A stretch of 64,000 nucleotides of DNA. Source: Chryseomicrobium sp. FSL W7-1435 (GTDB lineage Bacteria > Bacillota > Bacilli > Bacillales_A > Planococcaceae). The position numbers and the translations under genes are program-made. This document shows positions 34,689 to 53,052 of this stretch, in pieces; position 1 is the stretch's first letter, and every line of letters begins with the position of its first letter. The notes beneath the pieces are model-generated. The model was not told the origin of the DNA. It did not search any database and saw only the letters and a program-made list of their open reading frames with translations. Where the stretch lies: NCBI RefSeq assembly GCF_038595005.1, contig NZ_CP151997.1:310001-374000 (forward strand). Reading direction: 5' to 3'.

Positions 34689-35068
34689 CTTGTACGTCCC
34701 CCTGCATTGTCTTCTCTTTTTTTCATCTTACCACTCGAACGATAAACTTTCGCGATTTTCAATACGTGTTCGAGACTCTTTTTTGTCTCATGAAAATCTA
34801 GTGTGGCCGCCGGTATCCTGGCGATAATAATATAATTGGCGGGCTGAACATCGTCTTTCAGTTCTAGAAAGGTTTGACGTATGTATCGTTTCACACGGTT
34901 TCGTGCGACTGCATTCCCTACTTTTTTGCTAACGGAAAGCCCAATCCGGAAATGTGTCTCTTCACTTGGCATGACATAAACGACGAACTGTCTGTTGGCA
35001 TACGATTTACCTTTTTTAAAGATTTGCTGAAATTCTTTGTTGTCTTTGATCCGCTGGTGTTTATTCAT
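34685..35068 (-). CDS. rnpA: Ribonuclease P protein component
   Basis: 127 residues from [17 protein letters not shown], with the RNR motif [16 protein letters not shown]. It supports the RNase P RNA in tRNA 5' maturation. An in-frame upstream extension lacks similarity and is left out. Confidence 0.96.
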   Translation of the reverse strand: MNKHQRIKDNKEFQQIFKKGKSYANRQFVVYVMPSEETHFRIGLSVSKKVGNAVARNRVKRYIRQTFLELKDDVQPANYIIIARIPAATLDFHETKKSLEHVLKIAKVYRSSGKMKKREDNAGGRTR

Positions 35069-35147
35069 GGACCTCCGACCTTCCTTAGGTATTTCTTGTA
35101 TCAAATGCTACTACTTAATAGGTAGAGCGAAGTTTTTTTGTGGTGGA

Positions 35148-35500
35148 ATCGAGTTCCGAACGCCAGAGCTATAATAGATAGCGTTCAAATGGTTGCGAAC
35201 CTGAATCGAATCGAGTTCCAGGCGTTAGATCGCCTTCCACATCTAGAGTAATCGAGTTCCAGGCGTTAGAAATACATTCAAAAATCGATCGCACCCATAG
35301 AGACAGAAAGAGCCTCTATGGGCACGCTCGATTTTCGAAGCATTCCTGGACAAACGCCTTCCACATCTAGAGTAATCGAGTTCCGAACGCCAGAAACACA
35401 CTGCGGAATCCGTCGCACCCGTAAAGGCTAAAGAGAGCCTTCACGGGCACGCCGGATTTCCTCGGAGTTTCTAGAGTGGCGTTCTCCACATCTAAATCTA
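35148..35500. repeat. Array of hairpin repeats between rnpA and rpmH
   Basis: Four units each begin ATCGAGTTCC (near 35148, 35210, 35252 and 35374), and several end in a variant of CGCCTTCCACATCTAGAGTA. Two units hold the hairpin core: CCCATAGAGAC/CCTCTATGGG near 35295-35322, and CCCGTAAAGGCT/AGCCTTCACGGG near 35418-35446. The unit at 35210-35250 lacks the core, as if it had been deleted precisely. The array separates two genes normally cotranscribed. Confidence 0.8.
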
Positions 35501-35502
35501 GT

Positions 35503-35531
35503 AAAAAAAAATCCACTGAGGGTTCAGTGGA
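35503..35531 (-). terminator. Terminator after rpmH
   Basis: TCCACTGA (35512-35519) pairs with TCAGTGGA (35524-35531); nine Us follow on the minus strand. It would separate rpmH from rnpA. Confidence 0.9.
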
Positions 35532-35532
35532 C

Positions 35533-35667
35533 TTATGCTGATAATACTTTTCTTCCTTTAGCACGGCGTGAAGCTAGTACGCGGCGGCCATTCTTTGTGC
35601 TCATACGTGCGCGGAACCCGTGAACTTTGCTGCGTTTACGTTTATTTGGTTGGAATGTACGTTTCAT
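35533..35667 (-). CDS. rpmH: 50S ribosomal protein L34
   Basis: 44 residues, [19 protein letters not shown] to KGRKVLSA, the full L34. Start at 35667 after AGGAGGTG, stop at 35533. Confidence 0.97.
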   Translation of the reverse strand: MKRTFQPNKRKRSKVHGFRARMSTKNGRRVLASRRAKGRKVLSA

Positions 35668-35791
35668 TGTGTAAGACACCTCCTGCTTTGACTATTCTTA
35701 AATATCTCCAGACAGTCTTGACTATTATACTTAAATCTGCCCTCGAATGTCAATGCTCGAATTCAATTTTTTCTAGACTTCGCCAGTGAAG

Positions 35792-36132
35792 TTATCCACA
35801 GTCTCGACAAATACTTGCAAAATTCGATGGGAGTATGTAAAATCACCTTTCTAAGTTATCAACATCCCTTATGAACAGTTTTTGCACATATACCGTCCTG
35901 TGGACAAGTGTTTGTGTGGGTAAGTGTAGGTTTGTGGATAACTTCAATCAACTCTTGTCAGTACTAGGTAAAAATGATATGCTAAATGTGTTTTACTCTG
36001 TACATAAAAAAATCACCGTATTTAGTTATCCACATCTGTTAGTAAAGTGTGGATAATATTTTTCACAGTGTGTGTAAAGTTTTATCCACATGTATTTAAT
36101 AGTGTGTATAACTATTCTATATTTTTTTTGCC
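35792..36132. other. oriC part 1, DnaA-box cluster upstream of dnaA
   Basis: Five perfect DnaA boxes: TTATCCACA at 35792, 36026 and 36082, and TGTGGATAA at 35933 and 36048. Near matches include TGTGGACAA near 35900 and TGTGTATAA near 36103. An AT-rich stretch with a T-run (about 36105-36131), suited to unwinding, lies just before the dnaA ribosome site. Gene direction flips here, which supports origin function. Confidence 0.88.
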
Positions 36133-36201
36133 ATGTCGAATTTTGCTTGGCATTTTTTATAGTGCCTGTGATGACAGAAATAGAAAGGAGTGTGTACCTC
36201 G

Positions 36202-37554
36202 TTGGATCAACTCGAAGAATTATGGGGCCGGGTTCTCGCCGAGATGGAAAAGCAAGTTTCAAAGCCAAGCTTTGAGACCTGGCTCAAATCGACGAAGCTT
36301 TTATCCTATAAACATGACACGTTGACGATTGCAGCACCAAATTCGTTTGCACGTGATTGGCTCGAAAACCACTACGTCCACCAAATTGCTGCCATTCTAC
36401 ATGATCTCACTGGGAAAGAAGCTATGATTTCCTTTATCGTTCCAAAAGATCAAAATCTAGAAGACTATGATATTCCTGCTCCAAAACCAATGATTTCTCA
36501 AGACGATCAACCGGACTTTTCACCAGGTATGTTGAACTCGAAATACACCTTTGATACGTTCGTTATTGGATCTGGTAACCGCTTTGCTCATGCTGCTTCA
36601 CTTGCCGTAGCAGAAGCACCCGCTAAAGCTTACAACCCACTGTTTATCTATGGGGGCGTAGGACTTGGAAAGACTCACTTAATGCATGCTATCGGCCATT
36701 ATGTTCAAGAACATAACCCTAATGCCAAAGTGGTGTATTTGTCTTCCGAAAAATTCACGAATGAGTTCATTAACTCCATTCGAGACAACAAGACTGTTCA
36801 TTTCCGTAACAAGTATCGCAATGTAGATGTGCTGCTAATAGATGATATTCAATTCTTGGCTGGAAAAGAATCGACACAAGAAGAATTTTTCCATACCTTC
36901 AATGCTTTGCATGAAGAATCCAAACAAATCATCATTTCTAGTGACCGTCCACCAAAAGAAATACCTACACTAGAAGACCGTTTACGCTCTCGCTTTGAAT
37001 GGGGACTTATCACCGATATTTCTCCTCCAGACTTAGAAACACGTATTGCGATTCTTCGTAAAAAAGCTCGTGCAGACGGACTGGATATCAGCAATGAAGT
37101 CATGCAGTACATTGCGAACCAAATTGATTCCAATATTCGTGAGTTAGAAGGCGCATTGATTCGTGTCGTAGCGTATTCGTCCTTGATTAATCGTGATATT
37201 AACGTAGATCTTGCTGCTGAAGCGTTAAAAGACATCATGCCTGCTAATCGCTCACGTGTGATTACAATACTGGACATTCAAAAAGTCGTGGGTGAACACT
37301 ATCACGTCCGTTTAGAAGACTTTTCAGCGAAAAAACGCACGAGGTCCATTGCCTATCCTCGTCAGATTGCCATGTACCTATCACGAGAATTAACCGACTT
37401 TTCTTTGCCGAAAATTGGAGAAGAGTTTGGAGGGCGCGACCATACGACCGTCATCCATGCCACTGAAAAGATCTCGTTATTGCTCAAAACAGATGAGACT
37501 CTTAAAAGTGAAATCAAACAGATTAAGAGCTTGCTCGGTCGTTCATCTGGATAA
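36202..37554 (+). CDS. dnaA: Chromosomal replication initiator DnaA
   Basis: 450 residues. The N-terminal oligomerisation domain shows [16 protein letters not shown], the AAA+ domain [15 protein letters not shown] and [13 protein letters not shown], and the C-terminal box-binding domain [16 protein letters not shown] take TTG 36202, 11 nt after AAAGGAG, as the start, because the product then begins with [15 protein letters not shown] like its relatives; GTG 36190 overlaps the ribosome site. Confidence 0.97.
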   Translation: MDQLEELWGRVLAEMEKQVSKPSFETWLKSTKLLSYKHDTLTIAAPNSFARDWLENHYVHQIAAILHDLTGKEAMISFIVPKDQNLEDYDIPAPKPMISQDDQPDFSPGMLNSKYTFDTFVIGSGNRFAHAASLAVAEAPAKAYNPLFIYGGVGLGKTHLMHAIGHYVQEHNPNAKVVYLSSEKFTNEFINSIRDNKTVHFRNKYRNVDVLLIDDIQFLAGKESTQEEFFHTFNALHEESKQIIISSDRPPKEIPTLEDRLRSRFEWGLITDISPPDLETRIAILRKKARADGLDISNEVMQYIANQIDSNIRELEGALIRVVAYSSLINRDINVDLAAEALKDIMPANRSRVITILDIQKVVGEHYHVRLEDFSAKKRTRSIAYPRQIAMYLSRELTDFSLPKIGEEFGGRDHTTVIHATEKISLLLKTDETLKSEIKQIKSLLGRSSG

Positions 37555-37647
37555 TGTGGATAACTCTATTTTTTAACTCTAGCTTATAAACATCTTATGC
37601 ACATGTGGATAACCTTATCCCTCTAAGTGAAAATGCACTTATACACA
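37555..37647. other. oriC part 2, DnaA boxes between dnaA and dnaN
   Basis: TGTGGATAA at 37555 and 37604, plus near matches TTATGCACA (37595) and TTATACACA (37639). Together with the upstream cluster this forms the bipartite origin layout known from B. subtilis. Confidence 0.8.
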
Positions 37648-37721
37648 TATTCACAGTGCCTATTACTATTACTGTTATTCTTTTAATAAACTAAATATGT
37701 ATATAAGGAGCTGATTTCAGC

Positions 37722-38858
37722 GTGAAATTTGAAGTTATGCGAGATCGCTTACTCGAGGCATTGAATGATGTCATGAAAGCAGTAAGTTCAAAAACAACAG
37801 TCGCGATTTTAACAGGAATCAAAATTGAAGCGAAAAAAGAAGGCATCTACTTAACTGGTAGTGACGCTGATATTACAATCCAAACATTTATTCCAGTAGA
37901 AGAAGATGGGGAGCAGGTCGTTCAATTAGCACAAACCGGTTCCATTGTTCTTCAAGCACGTTTTTTCAACGAAATTGTTCGTAAGCTGCCAACTAACGAC
38001 GTCATGATTGAAGTAAACAGCAACTATCAAACCGATGTGCGCTCTGGTAAATCAGAGTTTCATTTAATCGGACAAGATGCTAACAACTATCCATTGCTTC
38101 CTCAAATGGAAGAAGATCAATCGTTTACGATGCCAGCAGAGCTTGTAAAATCGATTATCCGTGAAACGGTGTTTGCAGTTTCCACTTCAGAAAGCCGCCC
38201 AGTTTTAACAGGGGTTAACTGGCAGATTCGTGATGGAGAGTTAATGTGTGTGGCAACCGACAGTCACCGGTTAGCACGTCGCTCTACTAAACTTGTCAGT
38301 GCTCCATCTGAAGAATACAACGCAATCATTCCAGGAAAGAGCCTCAACGAGCTCAATAAAATTCTTGAAGATAATTCAGAGCCAGTCGAGATTGTATTAA
38401 CAGCTCAACAAATCTTGTTTAAAGCTGGTAATGTATTGTTCTATTCTCGCTTACTGGAAGGGAACTACCCAGATACAAGCCGTTTGATTCCATCTGAGCA
38501 CAAGACTTTGGTCGTTGTTAATGGCCGTGCTTTGCATCAGGCGATTGACCGTGCTTCACTTTTAGCTCGTGAAGATCGCAACAATGTCGTGCGTTTTACA
38601 ACGCAAGGACAGACGGCGGTTGAAATTTCATCGAATTCTCCGGAAATCGGAAAGGTAGAGGAGCAAGTGCTTGCCGAGCAGATCGAAGGGGAAGAACTTG
38701 TGATTTCATTCAGTGCCAAGTACATGATGGATGCCTTGAAGGCAATAGAAGGACATGACGTACAGATCCAGTTCACTGGTGTGATGCGTCCGTTCATCTT
38801 GAAATCTGTGCACGATGATTCTATTTTGCAATTGATCTTGCCAGTACGAACATATTAA
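37722..38858 (+). CDS. dnaN: DNA polymerase III sliding clamp (beta)
   Basis: 378 residues, the normal clamp length with three repeated domains, ending in LILPVRTY. GTG start after AAGGAG. It tethers polymerase to DNA. Confidence 0.97.
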   Translation: MKFEVMRDRLLEALNDVMKAVSSKTTVAILTGIKIEAKKEGIYLTGSDADITIQTFIPVEEDGEQVVQLAQTGSIVLQARFFNEIVRKLPTNDVMIEVNSNYQTDVRSGKSEFHLIGQDANNYPLLPQMEEDQSFTMPAELVKSIIRETVFAVSTSESRPVLTGVNWQIRDGELMCVATDSHRLARRSTKLVSAPSEEYNAIIPGKSLNELNKILEDNSEPVEIVLTAQQILFKAGNVLFYSRLLEGNYPDTSRLIPSEHKTLVVVNGRALHQAIDRASLLAREDRNNVVRFTTQGQTAVEISSNSPEIGKVEEQVLAEQIEGEELVISFSAKYMMDALKAIEGHDVQIQFTGVMRPFILKSVHDDSILQLILPVRTY

Positions 38859-38883
38859 TCGTTGACTAGTTAAGACAAAAAAG

Positions 38884-38933
38884 AAAATCAGCATCTTCTC
38901 TTGAGTAGGTTTAAGAGAGGGTGCTGATTTTTT
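38884..38933 (+). terminator. Terminator after dnaN
   Basis: AAAATCAGCATC pairs with GGGTGCTGATTTTTT, with an inner TCTCTT/AAGAGA extension. Confidence 0.85.
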
Positions 38934-38975
38934 GCATTGATGATCCATTCTTACATTGTTTCAGTGATAAACTCT

Positions 38976-39095
38976 ATCGAGTTCCAGGCGTTAGAAATAC
39001 ATTCGAAAATCAATCGCACACATAGAGACATAGAGCGCCTCTATGCGCACGCTTGATTCCCGAAGCATTTCTGGGTGAACGCCTTCCACATCTAA
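38976..39095. repeat. Hairpin repeat between dnaN and yaaA
   Basis: A single complete unit: ATCGAGTTCCAGGCGTTAGA, the core hairpin (CATAGAG ... CTCTATG), CGAAGCATTTCTGG, and CGCCTTCCACATCTA at the end. It matches the unit at 35251-35374 nearly base for base. Confidence 0.8.
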
Positions 39096-39108
39096 CGCCT
39101 CCTTTTAC

Positions 39109-39117
39109 TTATCCACA
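39109..39117. promoter_or_regulatory. DnaA box upstream of yaaA
   Basis: TTATCCACA, perfect consensus, about 55 nt before the yaaA start. DnaA might control the yaaA-recF-gyr transcription unit. Confidence 0.55.
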
Positions 39118-39171
39118 AAAATAGGGTAAAATGGGGGGATAATGACTTTTAGAAAGAGTAGGTATCAAACG

Positions 39172-39393
39172 ATGAATGAGATTCGATTTGATTCAGAATA
39201 TATTACACTTGGCCAATTGTTGAAAATGACGGGTGTTATCGACTCTGGTGGGATGGCTCGTCCGTTTCTACAGATGAACACGGTATTTGTGAACGGAGAG
39301 GCAGAAGACCGCAGAGGAAAGAAGCTTCGGACGGGAGATGTCGTTCTGATTCCTGAACAGGGCAAGTTTAAATTGATCGGGCCTGAGGCATAG
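39172..39393 (+). CDS. yaaA: S4-domain protein YaaA (RlbA)
   Basis: 73 residues from [19 protein letters not shown], matching B. subtilis YaaA. The S4 RNA-binding fold continues with [18 protein letters not shown] and ends in a loop-rich tail. Linked to ribosome assembly. It stops one base before recF. Confidence 0.88.
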   Translation: MNEIRFDSEYITLGQLLKMTGVIDSGGMARPFLQMNTVFVNGEAEDRRGKKLRTGDVVLIPEQGKFKLIGPEA

Positions 39394-39394
39394 A

Positions 39395-40522
39395 ATGCAT
39401 ATTGAGACATTAGCGCTTTCCAATTACCGAAATTATGAAACCGCGTCTGCTGAATTTTCCAAGCATGTGAATGTCTTTCTTGGCGAAAATGCACAAGGGA
39501 AGACAAACATCATGGAGGCGATTTATGTCCTTGCGATGGCAAAGTCACATCGCACTTCTAACGACAAAGAATTGATACGTTGGAACGCAGAATATGGTAA
39601 AATAAAAGGTGATGTTCATAAAAAATACGGGACTGTCCCTTTTGAGCTGACCATCTCCCAAAAAGGGAAGAAAGCAAAGGTCAACTACTTGGAACAATCC
39701 CGTCTTAGCGACTATATCGGTCAAATGAACGTCGTCATGTTTGCACCAGAAGATTTGAATCTTGTAAAAGGTAGCCCACAGGTGAGAAGACGGTTTTTAG
39801 ATATGGAAATCGGCCAGATATCACCTGTCTATTTGCATGACCTTTTGCAATTTCAGAAAATTTTAAAACAACGTAACCACATACTGAAGCAGAACCAAGG
39901 GAATCCTTCGTTCGATGATGTGATGTTTGCGATTTATACAGAACAATATGTAGAAGCAGCGGTTAAAGTCATTGCGAAACGCATGCAATTTATCGCGCTA
40001 CTGCAGTCTTGGGCAGAACCCATTCATCATGGTATTTCCCGTGGACTTGAAAAATTAAACATCCAGTACCAATGCACCGCAGGAATTGATTTCGAGTCAG
40101 CCCGTGAAGAGTGGAAAACACAATTAACGGACAAACTAGAAAAATCAAAACGGCAAGAAATCCAGCGTGGAACGACTCTCTATGGACCACACCGTGATGA
40201 CTTGCAGTTTTTCGTCAATGATTATGATGTACAGACTTATGGATCGCAAGGCCAGCAGCGTACAACTGCACTGTCTTTAAAACTGGCCGAGATTGAACTG
40301 ATCCACCAAGAAGTCGGGGAACCACCCATTTTGTTACTTGATGACGTCTTATCCGAATTGGATGACTTTAGACAGACGCATCTTCTCAATACCATTCAAG
40401 ACAGAGTGCAGACATTCGTCACGACTACGAGCGTAGACGGTCTGACACACGATGTCGTCACACAAGCCAAATTGTTTCATGTGGAACATGGAACGATTCA
40501 AGAAAAATCCCATGTGGAATAG
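39395..40522 (+). CDS. recF: DNA replication and repair protein RecF
   Basis: 375 residues with the Walker A motif [14 protein letters not shown], the ABC signature [15 protein letters not shown] and Walker [12 protein letters not shown]. It loads RecA at gaps. The 3' end carries a parS-like site. Confidence 0.96.
   Translation: MHIETLALSNYRNYETASAEFSKHVNVFLGENAQGKTNIMEAIYVLAMAKSHRTSNDKELIRWNAEYGKIKGDVHKKYGTVPFELTISQKGKKAKVNYLEQSRLSDYIGQMNVVMFAPEDLNLVKGSPQVRRRFLDMEIGQISPVYLHDLLQFQKILKQRNHILKQNQGNPSFDDVMFAIYTEQYVEAAVKVIAKRMQFIALLQSWAEPIHHGISRGLEKLNIQYQCTAGIDFESAREEWKTQLTDKLEKSKRQEIQRGTTLYGPHRDDLQFFVNDYDVQTYGSQGQQRTTALSLKLAEIELIHQEVGEPPILLLDDVLSELDDFRQTHLLNTIQDRVQTFVTTTSVDGLTHDVVTQAKLFHVEHGTIQEKSHVE
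40473..40488. promoter_or_regulatory. parS-like site in the 3' end of recF
   Basis: TGTTTCATGTGGAACA differs from the two perfect parS sites by one base (C to T at the centre). Confidence 0.65.
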
Positions 40523-40544
40523 ATGTGCCAAACAGAAAGAGTAG

Positions 40545-42479
<1,935 letters not shown>

Positions 42480-42561
42480 TGACAAGTACCACATCTCGTC
42501 TGCTCGTTGGGCGGGATGTGTGATTTCGTTTAGGTGAAGAAAGAATGGGAGGTCAACCAGC

Positions 42562-45084
42562 ATGTCGGAAGTACCGAATAAAGGCGTAAAAGGAATTAAC
42601 ATCAGTAATGAGATGCGAACATCATTCCTCGATTATGCCATGAGTGTTATTGTTTCACGTGCGTTACCAGATGTACGGGACGGATTAAAACCGGTTCATC
42701 GCCGAATTCTTTATGGAATGCAAGAGCTCGGAAACACACCGGATAAATCATATAAAAAGTCAGCGCGTATCGTCGGTGACGTAATGGGGAAATACCATCC
42801 TCACGGCGATTCCTCAATTTACGATGCGATGGTACGTATGGCACAAGATTTCAGTTACCGCTACCTACTTGTAGATGGTCACGGAAACTTTGGTTCAATT
42901 GACGGTGATGGAGCAGCGGCGATGCGTTATACAGAATCCCGTATGTCCAAAATCGCAATGGAAATGCTGCGAGACATCAATAAAGACACAATCGATTACA
43001 AAGACAATTATGATGGCCAAGAAAGAGAACCTGCTGTGTTACCAAGTCGCTACCCAAACCTTCTTGTAAACGGAGCTTCTGGTATTGCTGTAGGGATGGC
43101 AACGAATATTCCCTCTCACAACCTTGGTGAAGTCATTGACGGCGTTCTAGCACTTGCTGAAAACCCGGCAATTACTATTGATGAATTGATGGAGTATATC
43201 CCAGGTCCCGATTTCCCAACAGGTGGGATCATCTTAGGCCGAAGTGGGATTCGTCGTGCTTATGAAACAGGACGCGGCTCGATTATCACACGTGCTAAAG
43301 TAGAATTCGAAGAAAAAGCGAGTGGCAAACAAGTCATCATCGTAAAAGAAATTCCTTACCAGGTGAACAAGGCACGTCTGATTGAAAAAATCGCCGAACT
43401 TGTGCGTGATAAGAAAATCGAAGGCATTACCCATCTGGCGGATGAATCTGACCGTGACGGGATGCGTATTGTCATCGAGCTTCGTAAAGACGTAAACACA
43501 CATGTGCTATTAAACAACCTATACAAACAAACGCAACTGCAAACGAGCTTTGGGGTCAATATGCTGGCTCTTGTCGACAATCAACCAAAAGTGTTGAACA
43601 TCAAAGAAGCGCTCTATCATTATTTAGAGCATCAAAAAGTCGTCATTCGTCGTCGTACGCAATTCGATTTAAACAAAGCTAAAGATCGTTCCCACATCTT
43701 AGAAGGGCTTCGTATTGCACTAGACCATATCGACGAAATCATCAAGTTGATTCGTTCATCTCAAACAGGAGACGAAGCGAAGCGTGGACTGATGGAGAAT
43801 TTTGAGCTTTCAGAACGTCAAGCGCAGGCTATCCTAGATATGCGTTTACAACGCTTAACAGGTCTTGAACGCGATAAAATTGAAGATGAATATAACGGAC
43901 TTCTTGCATTAATCGAAGAACTTACGTTTATTCTAGAAAATGACTACCGCGTCATTGAAATCATTCGAGAAGAACTGATTGAAATTCGCGATAAGTTCTC
44001 AGATGCACGCCGCACGGAAATCATGGCGGGTGGAGCAGAAATCATGGAAGACGAAGATCTGATTCCAGAAGAGAACTCAGTGCTTACGTTAACAAACAAA
44101 GGCTACATTAAACGACTACCGGTTAATACTTACCGCAGTCAACGTCGTGGTGGCCGAGGCGTTCAAGGAATGGGAACCAACGAAGATGATTTCGTGGAAC
44201 ACCTATTAAATACCTCTACACACGACACCATCTTATTCTTTACGAATAAAGGGAAAGTATACCGGGCACGTGGATTTGAAATTCCGGAATATGGCCGAAC
44301 GGCAAAAGGCTTACCACTAGTCAATCTTCTAAACGTAGAACGAGATGAGCATGTCACGGCTATGATTCCAATGTCTTCCTTTGAAGAAACGGAATACTTT
44401 ATCTTTACTACGCGTGAAGGTGTGACCAAACGAACGCCTGTTACCGCATTTGCTAACATTCGAACAAACGGTTTAATTGCCGTCTCCTTGCGTGAAGAAG
44501 ATGAATTAATGGCGGTTCGCCGAACAAATGGCGAAAAAGACATCATCATCGGAACTCATCAAGGCCGCTCTGTTCGCTTTAAAGAATCAGATATCCGTTC
44601 TATGGGACGAACTGCAGCTGGTGTACGAGGCATCAAACTACGTGAGAATGACTATGTAGTGGGTATGGAAATCCTAGAGGACGATCAAGAAGTTCTGGTT
44701 GTAACCGAAAATGGTTACGGAAAACGGACGGCTGCCTCTGAATACCGTCTACAATCTCGTGGTGGTTATGGAATCAAGACTTGTCAGATTACCGACAAGA
44801 ACGGAAACTTAAGTGCACTAAAAACTGTCGATGGAGACGAAGACCTCATGCTGATCACTTTGCAAGGTATGTTAATCCGTATGGCGGTCGAAGACATCTC
44901 GACAACAGGACGCGCAACACAGGGCGTTCGTTTAATGCGTTTAAGTGAAATAGAAAAAATTGCTACCGTTGCTAAAGTACAAAAGGGTGAAGACGAAGAG
45001 TTAGATGAAGCATTGCTAGACGAAGATCTACCAGGCGATGTCCCATCTAATCTTGAAGCAGCTCCTTCTATAGAAGAAGAATAA
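42562..45084 (+). CDS. gyrA: DNA gyrase subunit A
   Basis: 840 residues. The catalytic tyrosine is Tyr123 in [12 protein letters not shown]. The quinolone region [12 protein letters not shown] has Ser84 and Asp88, the usual sensitive type. The C-terminal domain carries GyrA-box-like [11 protein letters not shown] and ends in an acidic tail. Pairs with GyrB to introduce negative supercoils. Confidence 0.97.
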   Translation: MSEVPNKGVKGINISNEMRTSFLDYAMSVIVSRALPDVRDGLKPVHRRILYGMQELGNTPDKSYKKSARIVGDVMGKYHPHGDSSIYDAMVRMAQDFSYRYLLVDGHGNFGSIDGDGAAAMRYTESRMSKIAMEMLRDINKDTIDYKDNYDGQEREPAVLPSRYPNLLVNGASGIAVGMATNIPSHNLGEVIDGVLALAENPAITIDELMEYIPGPDFPTGGIILGRSGIRRAYETGRGSIITRAKVEFEEKASGKQVIIVKEIPYQVNKARLIEKIAELVRDKKIEGITHLADESDRDGMRIVIELRKDVNTHVLLNNLYKQTQLQTSFGVNMLALVDNQPKVLNIKEALYHYLEHQKVVIRRRTQFDLNKAKDRSHILEGLRIALDHIDEIIKLIRSSQTGDEAKRGLMENFELSERQAQAILDMRLQRLTGLERDKIEDEYNGLLALIEELTFILENDYRVIEIIREELIEIRDKFSDARRTEIMAGGAEIMEDEDLIPEENSVLTLTNKGYIKRLPVNTYRSQRRGGRGVQGMGTNEDDFVEHLLNTSTHDTILFFTNKGKVYRARGFEIPEYGRTAKGLPLVNLLNVERDEHVTAMIPMSSFEETEYFIFTTREGVTKRTPVTAFANIRTNGLIAVSLREEDELMAVRRTNGEKDIIIGTHQGRSVRFKESDIRSMGRTAAGVRGIKLRENDYVVGMEILEDDQEVLVVTENGYGKRTAASEYRLQSRGGYGIKTCQITDKNGNLSALKTVDGDEDLMLITLQGMLIRMAVEDISTTGRATQGVRLMRLSEIEKIATVAKVQKGEDEELDEALLDEDLPGDVPSNLEAAPSIEEE

Positions 45085-45098
45085 ACCAATCAATCCAT

Positions 45099-45138
45099 AA
45101 AACAGACTTATGCTTTCATAAGTCTGTTTTATTTTTTT
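45099..45138 (+). terminator. Terminator after gyrA
   Basis: AAAACAGACTTA pairs with TAAGTCTGTTTT, then a T-run. Confidence 0.88.
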
Positions 45139-45150
45139 AGAAAAACATTG

Positions 45151-45249
45151 TTGACCTTTGCCAAGATTCTTGGTATGATAAGTAGGTCGCTAAGGCAGCA
45201 CAGCAATATGAAATAAAGTGTTGACAACAACTTGTAGAGTTGGTATACT
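45151..45249 (+). promoter_or_regulatory. Tandem promoters of the first rRNA operon
   Basis: P1: TTGACC (45151) and TATGAT (45174), 17 nt apart. P2: TTGACA (45221) and TATACT (45244), 17 nt apart. P2 is identical to the P2 at 63915. Confidence 0.88.
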
Positions 45250-45262
45250 TTAAAAGTTGTCT

Positions 45263-45571
45263 CAAGACGACATATGAACATTGAAAACTGAACATGCAAG
45301 ACGTCAAGATAGAGCGTCACCGCCCCGACCCCCGTTGGGTGTGCGTGACGCAAACACGAACCAAGTCACTTCCTATAAACGGATATGATGGAAGTTCAAA
45401 AATGGACATCATTATCCAAGATGTAGAAGACACTGCCCAGGAATTTTGTGATAAGTCGGGCCGCTCATAAATACTTTTGCATTTCTGAGTGGTTTGACTT
45501 ATCGCGGGGATTCCTAGTGTCTGACACTCGAAAATGATGCCAGCAACAAAATGAGCTTATATTAAGTTCTC
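45263..45571 (+). other. rRNA leader with processing stem and long hairpin
   Basis: GAACATTGAAAACTGAAC (near 45276) contains a boxA-like core. The segment 45263-45310 is complementary to the spacer at about 47161-47200, giving the RNase III stem around 16S rRNA. A long imperfect hairpin occupies 45429-45521. Confidence 0.7.
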
Positions 45572-50239
<4,668 letters not shown>

Positions 50240-50286
50240 AAAAAATCAATGGAGTTCTATCCAGTTTTGAGCGAACAGGCTCAAGG

Positions 50287-50402
50287 TCTAGTGATGATGG
50301 CGAAGAGGTCACACCCGTTCCCATACCGAACACGGAAGTTAAGCTCTTCAGCGCCGATGGTAGTTGGGGGTCTCCCCCTGTGAGAGTAGGACGTCGCTGG
50401 GC
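50287..50402 (+). rRNA. 5S ribosomal RNA
   Basis: About 116 nt with CGAAGAGGTCACACCCGTTC and CCGAACACGGAAGTTAAGC. The ends pair (TCTAGTGATG with CGTCGCTGGG, allowing G-U). Confidence 0.96.
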
Positions 50403-50408
50403 ACACAA

Positions 50409-50438
50409 GAAGGTCATCCCGTCAGGGGTGGCTTTTTT
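50409..50438 (+). terminator. Terminator of the first rRNA operon
   Basis: GGTCATCCC pairs with GGGGTGGC across GTCA, then seven Ts. Confidence 0.85.
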
Positions 50439-50479
50439 TGTTGTCTTGAACTTTCTAGTGAAGTCCCGTGAGGGGCAAT

Positions 50480-50745
50480 TAAGTTTCCATAATAGCAGCA
50501 TCGTGTGAAACGCGGAAGATAGAGGTCGAAACTCCCGACACAATCGCCGAAACTCTTCAATTAGTCATCGAAACGCTACCGCAGCACTCTCTGTGAGTAC
50601 TGACAATCACAAAGCCCTTCCTAGTAAGACCTTGAGTATCAAAGGGCTCTTTCTAGAAAGGGCTTGGGCGTCTGAGGGGTTGATTAGTTTCCCATAATCG
50701 ACTAGTGGACAATGGAAGTCGGTTAGTGGCCACTAAAATGAAGTT
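50480..50745. repeat. Degenerate 21-nt periodic sequence after the rRNA operon
   Basis: TCGAAACTC, CCGAAACTC and TCGAAACGC recur 21 nt apart near 50525-50570; TCGACTAGTGGACA and TCGGTTAGTGGCCA recur 21 nt apart near 50697-50735. A terminator-like GAAAGGGCTT palindrome lies between. No gene is seen in 50440-50836. Confidence 0.5.
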
Positions 50746-50836
50746 GGAGAATTTGATGATAGACAAGACAACATAGTTGAATTCTCTCGCCATTCTCCGA
50801 TAAAGTTAAACTAGATTGAAAGGAGCGAACACTCTC

Positions 50837-51313
50837 ATGACAACTGTATTTGATTTCAAAGTAAAAGCAACCACTGGCGATGAAGTAACACTCGATGCCT
50901 ATAAAGGCAAAGTGCTTGTCGTCGTCAATACGGCAAGCAAGTGTGGCTTCACTCCCCAGTTTGAAGAACTTCAAAAACTATATGAAAAATACCAAGAGCA
51001 AGGATTCGAAGTGCTCGGCTTTCCAAGTGATCAATTCAACAATCAAGAATTTGAGAACATTGATGAGACGATGAATTTCTGTCAGCGTAACTACGGCGTG
51101 TCATTCCCGATGTTTGCAAAAGTCGATGTAAAGGGTGACCAAGCGGATCCATTGTTCCAGCATCTTGTTTCTGAGAAGAAGGGCCTTCTGTCAGAAGGAA
51201 TCAAATGGAACTTTACAAAGTTCTTAGTAGACCGTGAAGGCAATGTAGTGAAACGATATGCGCCACAAACAAGTCCTGCGAAAATTGAAGAAGACTTACT
51301 TGGTTATTTATAA
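50837..51313 (+). CDS. Glutathione peroxidase-family thiol peroxidase
   Basis: 158 residues from ATG 50837 after AAAGGAGCG. The peroxidatic cysteine is in NTASKCGFTPQFEEL, followed by FPSDQFNNQE and IKWNFTKFLVDREG (the Trp and Asn of the active site). Bacterial members such as BsaA use thioredoxin or bacillithiol-type donors. It uses Cys, not Sec, at the active site (TGT codon). Encoded alone. Confidence 0.93.
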   Translation: MTTVFDFKVKATTGDEVTLDAYKGKVLVVVNTASKCGFTPQFEELQKLYEKYQEQGFEVLGFPSDQFNNQEFENIDETMNFCQRNYGVSFPMFAKVDVKGDQADPLFQHLVSEKKGLLSEGIKWNFTKFLVDREGNVVKRYAPQTSPAKIEEDLLGYL

Positions 51314-51339
51314 GAACGGAGAAATCCGTTCTTTTTTTG
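51314..51339 (+). terminator. Terminator of the peroxidase gene
   Basis: AGAACGGA pairs with TCCGTTCT, then a T-run. Confidence 0.88.
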
Positions 51340-51413
51340 TGAAAAATCGGAATACATGTTTAATTTGTTGCTACCTTGACACCTTTTAGCCACGCTGATA
51401 ACCTTAACACTAA

Positions 51414-52910
<1,497 letters not shown>

Positions 52911-52937
52911 TAACTAGTTGCTATCAGGAACATTCAC

Positions 52938-52978
52938 ACACCTTATGCCGTCCTATGTAGGCATTAGGTGTTTTTTTT
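52938..52978 (+). terminator. Terminator after guaB
   Basis: CACCTTATGCC pairs with GGCATTAGGTG with one mismatch, then eight Ts. Confidence 0.85.
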
Positions 52979-53052
52979 AATGAAAATGCATTTTTTTGTA
53001 GAGCCTTGTGATAAAATGAGCAAGGAAAAATAGGCTTTGGAGGGTAAAAACG

